64,000 bases of DNA from Modestobacter roseus (lineage in GTDB: Bacteria > Actinomycetota > Actinomycetes > Mycobacteriales > Geodermatophilaceae), in the NCBI RefSeq assembly GCF_007994135.1, contig NZ_VLKF01000001.1, positions 3,782,001 through 3,846,000 on the forward strand. Reading direction: 5' to 3'. The notes beneath the pieces are model-generated. The model saw only the letters and a program-made list of their open reading frames with translations, did not search any database and was not told the DNA's origin. The position numbers and the translations under genes are program-made. Below, piece after piece: positions 40,524 through 53,354 of this stretch (positions within the stretch are counted from its first letter, which is position 1; the number at the start of each line of letters is the position of its first letter).

Positions 40524-40952
40524 TCAGGCGGCGGCGACGAGCGCGGCGTCCTCGGCCGGCGGCACGGCGAACTGGTCGGTGACGGCGGCGGCGAGCCGGG
40601 CGTCCCGCTGCAGCGGGGGCAGCGGCGGGAGGGCGGGCAGCTCGGAGGGGAGCAGCACCCGGATCTCCTCCGCCTCGGCGGCGGTGACGTCCTCGGCCAG
40701 GGCGTCGTCCTCATCGTCGTCCGCGGTGACGGCGTCGCCGGTGACTGCGTTCCCGGTGACGGTGTCCTCGGTGACGGCCTCCGCTGTCGCGTCGACGTCC
40801 GCGAGCGGCTCGGGCACGACGTCGTCCCAGTGCTCGGCGAGGTCCGCGATCACGTGCATGGCCTCGTCGTGCAGCTGCTCGACGTACGCGCGCCCGGCAG
40901 CGGCCATCTCCTCGAAGGGAACGGGTTCCCCGGTGCTCTGCAGATCGGTCAC
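40524..40952 (-). CDS. Hypothetical acidic protein with Val-Thr repeat
   Basis: 142 residues, not recognised. Residues 55-80 carry a degenerate five-residue repeat (TAEAVTEDTVTGNAVTGDAVT) encoded by a GGTGACNGNG-type DNA repeat at about 40730-40790, followed by an Asp/Glu run (DDDEDDALAED). The N-terminal ~50 residues look helical (EEMAAAGRAYVEQLHDEAMHVIADLAEHWDD). The gene reads toward the carbamate kinase operon but ends just before its promoter. Codon use is like the neighbours. GTG start; no clear ribosome site. Confidence 0.6.
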   Translation of the reverse strand: MTDLQSTGEPVPFEEMAAAGRAYVEQLHDEAMHVIADLAEHWDDVVPEPLADVDATAEAVTEDTVTGNAVTGDAVTADDDEDDALAEDVTAAEAEEIRVLLPSELPALPPLPPLQRDARLAAAVTDQFAVPPAEDAALVAAA

Positions 40953-41004
40953 GCCGGTGTTCTCGGCAGTCCCGGGGCGGACTGTTACCCCCGGGTTCCG
41001 TTAC

Positions 41005-41832
41005 TCAACGTCGCCAGAAGTCGAAACGGTCCCGGCCGGGGCGGAAACCCGCCTGCTCGACGACGTCGACCGCCAGGTCGAAGCGCTGCCCGACCAGGTG
41101 CGGCTGGTGGGCGTCGCTGCCGAAGCTCACCGCGTCGCCGCCCTCCTCGCGGTACCAGCGCAGCAGCTCCACCGACCACAGCGGGCTGGTGGTGTTCACC
41201 TCGAGCGCCCGGCCGCTGCCGGCCAGCGCCCGGAAGACCGCCCGGTACTCCTCCTCGAACGCCGCCTCCGGGTAGGCGTCCCGCCCCCCGGGCCAGTAGC
41301 GACGCGGGTAGTCGCAGTGGGCGAGCACCTGGAAGACGTCGCTGGCCTCGATCATCCCCACCATCTCGGTGAGGTAGCGGCGCATCGTGCCGACCACGTC
41401 GACCCCCGGTGCGTGCAGCAGCCGGTTGACCCCCATCAGCCGGCCGTCGACGGGCAGGGAGTGCAGCGAACCCAGGATGCGGTCGACCGGGGACGCGCTC
41501 AGGTGCGCCGCGACGCTCGCCCCGAACAGGTGCGGCTCGCCGGCCTCCACCCCGGACCACACGCGCAGCTGGGGGAAGCGCTGCCGGGCCTCCCAGATCG
41601 TCTCGGCGTACAGGTCGACGTCGATCGGCAGCTGGTTGGCCGGGTGCCGGTCGGTGAGGCCCTGGGCCGTGGCCCGGTCGGCGGCGTCCCAGACGGTGAA
41701 GTCCAGGTGCTCGGTGAAGGCGATCGCGGGCAGGCCGATCTCGACGGCGCGCGCGCAGGCCCGCAGGAGCGAGGCCCGTGGCCCGGTGTCCCAGGAGAAC
41801 TCGCTGTGCACGTGGTTGTCCGGCGGCAGCAT
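41005..41832 (-). CDS. PHP domain phosphoesterase (histidinol-phosphatase-like)
   Basis: 275 residues. Metal ligands of the PHP fold: His7 and His9 (DNHVHSEFSWD), Glu and His in AFTEHLDF, Glu in WSGVEAGEP, His in ILGSLHSLP, AHCDYPRR, and the C-terminal SFGSDAHQP. Family members are histidinol-phosphate phosphatases or other phosphoesterases; no his gene is nearby, so the substrate is open. The ATG at 41832 begins the canonical motif. Divergent from recQ across 79 nt. Confidence 0.85.
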   Translation of the reverse strand: MLPPDNHVHSEFSWDTGPRASLLRACARAVEIGLPAIAFTEHLDFTVWDAADRATAQGLTDRHPANQLPIDVDLYAETIWEARQRFPQLRVWSGVEAGEPHLFGASVAAHLSASPVDRILGSLHSLPVDGRLMGVNRLLHAPGVDVVGTMRRYLTEMVGMIEASDVFQVLAHCDYPRRYWPGGRDAYPEAAFEEEYRAVFRALAGSGRALEVNTTSPLWSVELLRWYREEGGDAVSFGSDAHQPHLVGQRFDLAVDVVEQAGFRPGRDRFDFWRR

Positions 41833-41911
41833 CAGACGCCATCCAACCGTCCGTCCACAGTCACCGCACACCGGGTCCCGTTGTCGGTACCAGCGCCTAC
41901 CGTGCGGAGGC

Positions 41912-44158
41912 ATGAGCACCATTGCGCCGCCGAGCACCGACCTGGCAGACGAGGCCCTCGGGGTGCTGCGCGAGCTCACCGGCCGATCGGACGCCGTCTT
42001 CCGCGAGGGGCAGGACGCCGCGGTCGCCGCGCTGGTCGAGCGACAGCAGCGCGCGCTGGTCGTGCAGCGCACCGGCTGGGGCAAGTCGGCGGTCTACTTC
42101 GTCTCCACCGCGTTGCTCCGCCGCCGCGGGGCCGGGCCGACGCTGCTGGTCAGTCCGCTGCTCGCGCTCATGCGCGACCAGGTCGCGGCCGCCGCCCGGG
42201 CCGGCATCAAGGCGGTGGAGATCTCCAGCTCGAACGTCACCGAGTGGGACGACGTGAACGCCCGGCTCGCCGCCGACGACGTCGACGTCCTGCTGGTCTC
42301 CCCGGAGCGGCTGACCAACCCGCGGTTCCGTGACGAGCAGCTCCCCGGCCTGGTCGAGCGCTGCGGGCTGCTCGTCGTCGACGAGGCGCACTGCGTCTCC
42401 GACTGGGGGCACGACTTCCGCCCCGACTACCGGCGCATCCGCGACCTGCTGGGGCAGCTGGCCCCGGGCACCCCGGTGCTCGCCACGACGGCGACGGCGA
42501 ACGAGCGGGTGGTCGCCGACGTCGCCGAGCAGCTGGGCGCCGGTGGCGTCGAGGTCACCACCGTGCGCGGGCCGCTGGCCCGCGACTCCCTGCGCCTGGG
42601 CGTGCTGCGGCTGGACACCGACCGCGCCCGGCTGGCCTGGCTCGCCGCCCACCTCGGCGACCTGCCGGGCAGCGGCATCGTCTACACGCTCACCGTGGCC
42701 GCGGCCGAGGAGACGGCCGCGCTGCTGCGCGACGCCGGGTACGACGTCCGCGCCTACACCGGCCGGCTGGACGACGCCGACCGCAAGGACGCCGAGGAGG
42801 CGCTGCGGGAGAACCGGGTGAAGGCGCTGGTCGCCACCTCGGCGCTGGGCATGGGCTTCGACAAGCCCGACCTGGGGTTCGTCGTCCACCTGGGCGCGCC
42901 GTCGTCGCCGGTCAGCTACTACCAGCAGGTCGGCCGCGCGGGCCGCGCGGTCGAGCACGCCGACGTCCTGCTGCTCCCCGGGCCGGAGGACATCGCGATC
43001 TGGCAGTGGTTCGCCACCTCCTCGATGCCGCGGGAGGACCACGCGGCCGCAGTCCTCACCGCCATGGCCGATGGCAAGGCCTGGTCGGTGGCGCGGTTGG
43101 AGACCGTCGCCGACGTCCGCCGTTCCCGGTTGGAGCTGCTGCTCAAGGTGCTGGCCGTCGACGGCGCGGTCGAGCGGGTGCAGGGCGGGTGGCGGTCGAC
43201 CGGCGTCCCGTGGGTCTACGACGCCGACCGGTACTCCCGGGTCACCGCCACCCGGGAGGCCGAGCAGCGGTCGATGCTCAGCTACGCCAGACCCGTGGAC
43301 GCCGCGGAGTGCCGGATGGCCTTCCTGCAGGAGGCGCTGGACGACCCGACCGCGGCCCCCTGCGGCCGCTGTGACGTCTGCGCCGGCCCCTGGTACGCGA
43401 CCGACGTCCCGGCCGGTGCCGCCGAGGCTGCCTCGGCCCGGCTCGACCGGCCCGGGGTGGAGCTGGCGCCCCGCGCCCAGTGGCCCACCGGCGCCGACCG
43501 GCTCGGTGTCGAGGTGAAGGGGAAGATCGCGCCGGCCGAGCAGATCACCACCGGCCGCGCCGTCGCCCGGCTGACCGACCTCGGGTGGGGGCAGAAGCTC
43601 CGCTCCCTGCTCGGCGACGACGGTGTGGGCGGCGTGGCGACCCTGGCCGACGACGTCGAGGCGCCTCCGCTGGAGGAGGACCCGGACGCCGCGTACGACG
43701 TGAGCCACCGGGTCATCCGCCCGGGGCTGCCCAACGACGCACCGCCGGACGAGGAGCTGCTGAAGGCCTGCGGCCGGGTGCTCGGCGCCTGGGACTGGGC
43801 GCAGCGACCCGGTGCTGTGGTGGCCATGCCGTCGCGCCGGCGGCCCGCGCTGGTCACCGGCGTGGCCGAGGGGCTCGCCCGGATGGGCCGGCTGCCGTAC
43901 CTCGGCTCGCTGGACCTCGCGCACGGCGGGCCGACCGGCGGCCCGGGCGGCAACAGCGCCTTCCGGCTGGCCGGCGTCTGGCAGCGGATCGTCGTCGGCC
44001 CCGGACTCCGGGACCGGTTGGCGGACGTCGGGGACGCGCCCGTGCTGCTGGTCGACGACCTCGCCGACTCCCGGTGGACGATGACCGTCGCCGGGCGCGA
44101 GCTGCGCCTGGCCGGTGCCGGGTCGGTGCTGCCGTTCGTGCTGGCCCTCTCTGCCTGA
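41912..44158 (+). CDS. recQ: RecQ-type DNA helicase with C-terminal phosphoribosyltransferase-like domain
   Basis: 748 residues. Helicase motifs: Walker A QRTGWGKSA (52-60), DEAHCVSDWGHDFRPDY (157-173), ATTATANERV, and VGRAGR in the second RecA domain. A zinc knuckle follows (ECRMAF; CGRCDVC). The last ~150 residues resemble a phosphoribosyltransferase fold (VLLVDDLADSRWTMTVAGRELR, with its PRPP-loop-like VDDLADS), a fusion common in actinobacterial RecQ. TACCGT (41898-41903) is 8 nt before the ATG; GCGGAGG lies between, too close for a normal ribosome site, so the start is probably leaderless. The DNA repair neighbour AlkB follows. Confidence 0.9.
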   Translation: MSTIAPPSTDLADEALGVLRELTGRSDAVFREGQDAAVAALVERQQRALVVQRTGWGKSAVYFVSTALLRRRGAGPTLLVSPLLALMRDQVAAAARAGIKAVEISSSNVTEWDDVNARLAADDVDVLLVSPERLTNPRFRDEQLPGLVERCGLLVVDEAHCVSDWGHDFRPDYRRIRDLLGQLAPGTPVLATTATANERVVADVAEQLGAGGVEVTTVRGPLARDSLRLGVLRLDTDRARLAWLAAHLGDLPGSGIVYTLTVAAAEETAALLRDAGYDVRAYTGRLDDADRKDAEEALRENRVKALVATSALGMGFDKPDLGFVVHLGAPSSPVSYYQQVGRAGRAVEHADVLLLPGPEDIAIWQWFATSSMPREDHAAAVLTAMADGKAWSVARLETVADVRRSRLELLLKVLAVDGAVERVQGGWRSTGVPWVYDADRYSRVTATREAEQRSMLSYARPVDAAECRMAFLQEALDDPTAAPCGRCDVCAGPWYATDVPAGAAEAASARLDRPGVELAPRAQWPTGADRLGVEVKGKIAPAEQITTGRAVARLTDLGWGQKLRSLLGDDGVGGVATLADDVEAPPLEEDPDAAYDVSHRVIRPGLPNDAPPDEELLKACGRVLGAWDWAQRPGAVVAMPSRRRPALVTGVAEGLARMGRLPYLGSLDLAHGGPTGGPGGNSAFRLAGVWQRIVVGPGLRDRLADVGDAPVLLVDDLADSRWTMTVAGRELRLAGAGSVLPFVLALSA

Positions 44159-44174
44159 GGTTGTCCACAGCTTT

Positions 44175-44205
44175 TCGAACAGCTGTGCGAAAACTGCGCT
44201 AGCGT
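44175..44205 (+). promoter_or_regulatory. LexA-like SOS box and leaderless promoter of the alkB-like gene
   Basis: TCGAACAGCTGTGCGA (44175-44190) matches the actinobacterial LexA box CGAAC-N4-GTTCG with one mismatch (GTGCG). TAGCGT (44200-44205) follows, 6 nt before the ATG at 44212. LexA bound here would block the promoter, so DNA damage should induce this gene. Confidence 0.7.
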
Positions 44206-44211
44206 CGCATC

Positions 44212-44841
44212 ATGACGCTCGCGCACCAGCCGTCCATGTGGGACGTCGCCGACGAGCCGGAGATCACCCACCTCGACGGCCGGGTCGTCCGCCACCAGCT
44301 CAGCGGCGGCGCCTGGGTCGATCACCTGCCCGGCTGGGTGGAGGGGTCCGACGCGGTGCTCGACGTCCTGCTGGGCGACATCGGCTGGCGGGCCGACCGG
44401 CGGCAGATGTACGACCGGGAGGTCGCCGTTCCCCGCCTGTTGCGGTGGTACGGCGGTGACGAGCAACTGCCGCACCCCCTGCTCACCGACGCGCGGCGCA
44501 GCCTGAACCACCACTACGGACCCGAGCTCGGAGAGCCGTTCGTCAGCGCGGGGATGTGCCTCTACCGCGACGGGCGCGACAGCGTCGCCTGGCACGGCGA
44601 CCGCATCGGCCGCAGCAGGACGGAGGACACGATGGTCGCGATCGTGTCCTTCGGGTCCCCACGCCCGCTGCTGCTGCGACCGGTCGGCGGAGGGGAGAGC
44701 CTGCGCTTCCCACTCGGGCACGGAGACCTCGTGGTGATGGGCGGCTCCTGCCAGCGCACGTGGGAGCACTGCATCCCGAAGACGACGAAGGCGGTCGGAC
44801 CGAGGGTCAGCGTCCAGTTCCGCCCCCGCGGGGTGGCCTGA
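44212..44841 (+). CDS. AlkB-like 2-oxoglutarate/Fe(II) dioxygenase
   Basis: 209 residues. The Fe(II) ligands are His128 and Asp130 (VAWHGDRIGR) and His186 (WEHCIPK); Arg198 and Arg204 (GPRVSVQFRP) bind 2-oxoglutarate and substrate. LNHHYGPELGEPFVSAGMCLYRDG is the nucleotide-recognition lid region of AlkB/ALKBH2-type enzymes. It would remove alkyl lesions from DNA or RNA bases. A LexA-like box covers the promoter, unlike the Ada control of E. coli alkB. Follows recQ by 53 nt. Confidence 0.9.
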   Translation: MTLAHQPSMWDVADEPEITHLDGRVVRHQLSGGAWVDHLPGWVEGSDAVLDVLLGDIGWRADRRQMYDREVAVPRLLRWYGGDEQLPHPLLTDARRSLNHHYGPELGEPFVSAGMCLYRDGRDSVAWHGDRIGRSRTEDTMVAIVSFGSPRPLLLRPVGGGESLRFPLGHGDLVVMGGSCQRTWEHCIPKTTKAVGPRVSVQFRPRGVA

Positions 44842-45242
44842 GCGGCGTCCTCCCAGCTCAGGAGCGCCATCAGGTCTTCGGTGGACCCCCGGGGACCCCC
44901 CGGTTTGCAGGGCCCTCTGAGGGCGTGTAATGTCTTCCATGCACCGAGCGAGAACGGACCGGGCCGCAAGGCCTGGGAAACCGCCGGCCGAACCCCCTGA
45001 GGGTGAGCCGCTGCGGAGCTCGATGTACTGTGGGAACACCGCCGCGAACGATGGCCGAAGCAATTCGGTCGGGTTTCGTGCGCGTCCGCTCCTTGAGAAC
45101 TCAACAGCGTGCCGAAAGTCAGTGCCATATAGTTAAACCCCCATTCGGCTGGGTCGCCTTCGGGTGGTCTGGTTGGGGATTCCTTTGGTTGATTGACATC
45201 GAGAGTGCTAGCTCTCGGTTCTCAGCCGTGGGTTGAATTCAT
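44842..45242 (+). other. rRNA operon promoter and leader region
   Basis: No gene. The best promoter is TTGCAG (44905-44910), a 17-nt spacer, and TAATGT (44928-44933), giving a leader of about 300 nt. A weaker second -10 candidate TACTGT lies at 45026-45031. The TTGAGAACTCAACAGCGTG segment (45091-45109) is the actinobacterial rrn antitermination/processing element; a related copy sits before 23S (47164-47180). GAGAG/CTCTC at 45204-45216 makes a small hairpin just before 16S. Confidence 0.7.
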
Positions 45243-50446
<5,204 letters not shown>

Positions 50447-50476
50447 ACCATCCAGCCTTTTCTTGCAAAATGTTGT

Positions 50477-50507
50477 CTCGCGTCCACTGTGCAGCTCTGA
50501 AACGACG
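50477..50507 (+). promoter_or_regulatory. 23S processing stem, right arm
   Basis: Complement of 47159-47189 (see there). It separates 23S from 5S and contains CTCGCGTCCACTGTGCAG. Confidence 0.8.
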
Positions 50508-50545
50508 AGCCCCCCGTAACAAGGGGTGGCCGATAGTTTCACAGT

Positions 50546-50662
50546 GTTACGGCGGTCATGGCGAAAGGGAAACGCCCGGTCTCATTCCGAACCCGGAAGC
50601 TAAGCCTTTCAGCGCCGATGGTACTGCCCGGGGGACCGGGTGGGAGAGTAGGACGCCGCCGG
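50546..50662 (+). rRNA. rrf: 5S ribosomal RNA
   Basis: About 117 nt. GTTACGGCGGTCATGGCG at the 5' end pairs with CGCCGCCGGAC at the 3' end; internal AACGCCCGGTCTCATTCCG and GAACCCGGAAGCTAAGCC are conserved 5S sequences. Last gene of the rrn operon. Confidence 0.96.
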
Positions 50663-50672
50663 ACAATCTTTC

Positions 50673-50712
50673 CCGAAACGGGGTCACAGCTCACGCTGTG
50701 GCCCCGTTTCGG
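50673..50712 (+). terminator. rRNA operon terminator
   Basis: 17-bp arms (50673-50689 and 50696-50712, one G-T pair) with a 6-nt loop, stem CCGAAACGGGG plus TCACAG, starting 11 nt after 5S. Confidence 0.85.
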
Positions 50713-51082
50713 CATTCCAGGGGACGCCCCTCGACCGAGCCGGGCGCTGTCGGCACGGAACTCCATCCTCTTCGAGCTCCATTCTCTTCGATGTGGACGA
50801 AGGTCCCGGCCTGGGACGCGGGGCGGGATCTGCCGGCGCCGCGGCAAGGGTCAAGCCCCTCCTTGGCGGGGCGGGGCAGCGGCCCCGTGGGAGCGGTGAC
50901 AACCTCCCCTGCTCGTCCGACCACCGGTTCGGCATCCGCGATCTTGGTCGCGGTAGTCCCGATCCACGGTCATGTCAACGTCACCGTGACGGAAGGGTGG
51001 TCGACGGGCCTCGTGAACGGGGTGCGCAACGCCGGTGGCCGGTCACCTCGGGTGACCGGCCACCAGCGTCAGCGAGCGTGGA
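50713..51082. other. Gene-free stretch with tandem repeat and hairpin
   Basis: No supported gene. A 16-nt imperfect tandem repeat CTCCATYCTCTTCGA lies at 50761-50791. A short plus-strand stretch near 50940-51020 translates to AILVAVVPIHGHVNVTV, which recalls the N-terminus of MGT-type glycosyltransferases but ends within 20 codons; it may be a remnant or chance. A terminator hairpin closes the stretch. Confidence 0.55.
51034..51064. terminator. Terminator hairpin of the GntR/ABC operon
   Basis: Perfect 14-bp arms GGTGGCCGGTCACC (51034-51047) and complement (51051-51064), loop TCG, 19 nt past the stop of the minus-strand permease gene. Confidence 0.75.
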
Positions 51083-51784
51083 TCAGGGAACGGCTCGACG
51101 TAGTCCCGTCCAGGACAGGCCGGCCAGTGCGACCGCAGCCAGCGCCGGCAGCACGAGCGTGTACTCGTAGACGGTCCGGTCGACCAGCCAGCTGCCGACG
51201 GCGGGCCATGTGCCGAGTCCGGTGACGACGATGGCGAAGATCCCCAGCAGCACCAGCGTCCCGATGGCCAGCATCCACATACCGCTCGCACCCCAGCGCT
51301 TCAGGACGACGCCGATCGCCATGCCCAGGAACGCGCAAGCCAGCATGGGGAGTGCGTAGACGACGACTTGCAGCGCGGGGTTGCCGACCTCGATCGGCCC
51401 GGGTGCCCAGAAGGGCAGGCCGATCCCCCAGCCCGCTGTGGCGCTCTCGATCGACTGCAGAACGGTCAGCAGGACGCCGTACCCCAGTGCTTGCCCGGCG
51501 GCCACGAGGGCGGTGCCGAGGTAGAACGTGCGCCGGCTGATGCTCACGCCCATGGCGAACGGGAACATCTGGGTGACCCCCTGGGCGAACACCACCAGCA
51601 CGGTGATGTAGAGCGACGCCAGGCCACCGGTGAAGCCTTCCCCGCCGGAGACACTCTCGAGGTCACCGAGGGCCCACACGGCGAGGTTGATCGCGAAGCT
51701 GATACCGACGACCAGCCAGGGGATGCCCAGGATGACCAGTGGGTGGACGAGGTGCATGCGGGCCGTGGCAAGGGTGCGGTTCAC
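51083..51784 (-). CDS. ABC transporter permease of the GntR operon
   Basis: 233 residues with about six hydrophobic helices (LVILGIPWLVVGISFAINLAVWAL, SLYITVLVVFAQGVTQMF, ALVAAGQALGYGVLLTVL, ALPMLACAFLGMAIGVVL, MWMLAIGTLVLLGIFAIVV). No conserved permease motif was recognised; it pairs by position with the upstream ATPase (4-nt overlap). YtrA-type operons encode such exporters, often induced by cell-wall-active agents. Confidence 0.8.
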   Translation of the reverse strand: MNRTLATARMHLVHPLVILGIPWLVVGISFAINLAVWALGDLESVSGGEGFTGGLASLYITVLVVFAQGVTQMFPFAMGVSISRRTFYLGTALVAAGQALGYGVLLTVLQSIESATAGWGIGLPFWAPGPIEVGNPALQVVVYALPMLACAFLGMAIGVVLKRWGASGMWMLAIGTLVLLGIFAIVVTGLGTWPAVGSWLVDRTVYEYTLVLPALAAVALAGLSWTGLRRAVP

Positions 51785-52698
51785 CGGGAGACCTCCTCGA
51801 AGGCAGTGTTGGCCTGGGTGTCCGGTGTCCCGGTGGCGGCTCTGCTCAGCGCGACGACGAGCTGCTGGATCGATGTCGGCTCGACGGTCAGCCCCAGCTC
51901 GGTGGCCGCATGCCGGTCGGTCACGGAACGGAGCTGGACCACGACCCGGGCGTGTCCGGCCACAGCCTCCCGGCGCAGCACGCGGTGATCGGCGACGAAA
52001 CGGGCGACGATGTCTGCGGGCCCGGCCACCGTCAGCGCGGTGGCGCGGAGCGACTCGGCGTCCGCGTCCAGCAGGACCCGGCCCCGGTCGATGAGCACGA
52101 TGTGCTCGAGCAGGTCGCTGATCTCCTCGATCAGGTGGGTGGAGAGCACGACGGTCCGTGGGTGCTCGGCGTAGTCGGCCAGCAGGCGGTCGTAGAACAG
52201 CTGCCGGGCCACGGCGTCGAGCCCGAGGTACGGCTCGTCGAACAGCGTCACCGGGGCCCGCGACGCGAGCCCGAGGACGATCCCCACGGCCGAGGTCATG
52301 CCCCGGGAGAGCTTCTTGACCGGCCGCTTGCGCGGCAGCTCGAAGTCGTCGAGCAGTTGCTCGGCCAGGTCGCGGTCCCAGCTCGGGTAGAGCGTCGCCG
52401 CCACCTCGACGGCGTCCCGCACCCGGAAGTGGTCCGGGTAGCGCTGGCTCTCCTTGATGAAGCAGATCCGGCTGAGCACCGCGTCGTTCTCGTAGGGCCG
52501 CCCGCCGAGCACCTCCACCTGCCCGGACGTCGGCACCCGGTGGCCGGTGAGCAGCTGCATCAGGGTCGTCTTGCCGGCGCCGTTGCGGCCGAGCAGCCCG
52601 GTGATGGTGTCCGCCTGGAAGGCGACCGAGACGTCGCTCAACGCGGTGTGCCCCCGGAACCGCATGGTGACCCGGTCCAGGGTGGCGGCGCCGGTCAT
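51781..52698 (-). CDS. ABC transporter ATP-binding protein of the GntR operon
   Basis: 305 residues. Walker A GRNGAGKT, Q-loop region ICFIKESQRYP, a signature of the unusual form LSRGMTSAVGI (Arg in place of the second Gly-type residue, as in YtrB-like ATPases), Walker B VTLFDEPYLGLD, and STHLIEE as H-loop. The C-terminal ~70 residues form an extra domain seen in YtrB-like proteins. It overlaps the regulator upstream and the permease downstream by 4 nt each, so the three genes are one coupled operon. Confidence 0.88.
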   Translation of the reverse strand: MTGAATLDRVTMRFRGHTALSDVSVAFQADTITGLLGRNGAGKTTLMQLLTGHRVPTSGQVEVLGGRPYENDAVLSRICFIKESQRYPDHFRVRDAVEVAATLYPSWDRDLAEQLLDDFELPRKRPVKKLSRGMTSAVGIVLGLASRAPVTLFDEPYLGLDAVARQLFYDRLLADYAEHPRTVVLSTHLIEEISDLLEHIVLIDRGRVLLDADAESLRATALTVAGPADIVARFVADHRVLRREAVAGHARVVVQLRSVTDRHAATELGLTVEPTSIQQLVVALSRAATGTPDTQANTAFEEVSR

Positions 52699-53057
52699 GA
52701 CCGGACCGTCCGTTCCCGCAGCATGGCGGCGATCTCGGGCACGCTGATCCCGACCTTCTCGGCCTCGACCAGCAACGGCGTCAGGTACTGGTCGGCGAAC
52801 TCGCTGCGCCGCCGCTTCAGCAGCTGCTCGCGGGCACCGGTGGCGACGAACATCCCCACTCCTCGTCTCTTGTAGAGGACCCCGTCAGTGACCAGCTGGT
52901 TCAAGCCCTTGGCCGCCGTGGCGGGGTTGATGCGGTGGAACGCGGCCAGCTCGTTGGACGAGGGGGCCTGGCTCTCCTCAGGGAGGGAGCCGTCGACGAT
53001 CGCGTCCTCCAGTTGGGTCGCGATCTGACGGAAGATCGGGCCGGCGTCGTCGTTCAC
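52695..53057 (-). CDS. GntR family regulator, YtrA type
   Basis: 120 residues: an N-terminal winged helix (PIFRQIATQLEDAIVDGSLPE, SSNELAAFHRINPATAAKGLNQLVTDGVLYKRRGVGMFV) and a short C-terminal helical dimerisation tail instead of a full ligand domain, which defines the YtrA subfamily. It should repress its own operon. A 24-nt near-perfect dyad lies 40 nt upstream. GTG start. Confidence 0.88.
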   Translation of the reverse strand: MNDDAGPIFRQIATQLEDAIVDGSLPEESQAPSSNELAAFHRINPATAAKGLNQLVTDGVLYKRRGVGMFVATGAREQLLKRRRSEFADQYLTPLLVEAEKVGISVPEIAAMLRERTVRS

Positions 53058-53354
53058 GTCGTCCCGGCACCAACGAGACGAGCCTGACGGCTCGTTGGTT
53101 CGTTACTCATGTAATGAACCATAGAGCCCGCTGTGCGAGTGGCACAAGAGGTGGCTGCGCCGTTGAGCGCGGTGCCGGTGCGGTAGGCGCTGTCCCGCGG
53201 CGCCCCGGCGCACCCGGCGGCGAAGATCACAACGAGGCGGGGGTGTCGCGACCTCCACAGCGGTACGAGATCGGCCGATGACTGCGGTACCAACTGATCT
53301 CATCTCGGGAGCATCCCGGGGTGATCGCTGGCCCCCTCCTTCCTGCGCCGCAGC
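53058..53354. promoter_or_regulatory. Control region of the GntR operon with a 24-nt operator dyad
   Basis: GGTTCGTTAC-TCAT-GTAATGAACC (53097-53120) has 10-bp arms with one mismatch and fits a GntR/YtrA operator. A second inverted repeat ACGAGCC-TGAC-GGCTCGT (53078-53095), nested in CCAACGAG/CTCGTTGG (53070-53098), overlaps it on the transcript side. No gene is seen in the rest up to the chemoreceptor start. Confidence 0.65.

Noticed and set aside
41005-41832. Assigning the PHP protein to histidine biosynthesis (hisK)
   Set aside because: No other his gene is near, and PHP enzymes have many substrates.
50930-51020. Possible glycosyltransferase remnant (AILVAVVPIHGHVN)
   Set aside because: Only about 16 residues resemble the family, and nothing follows in any frame; too weak to call a pseudogene.
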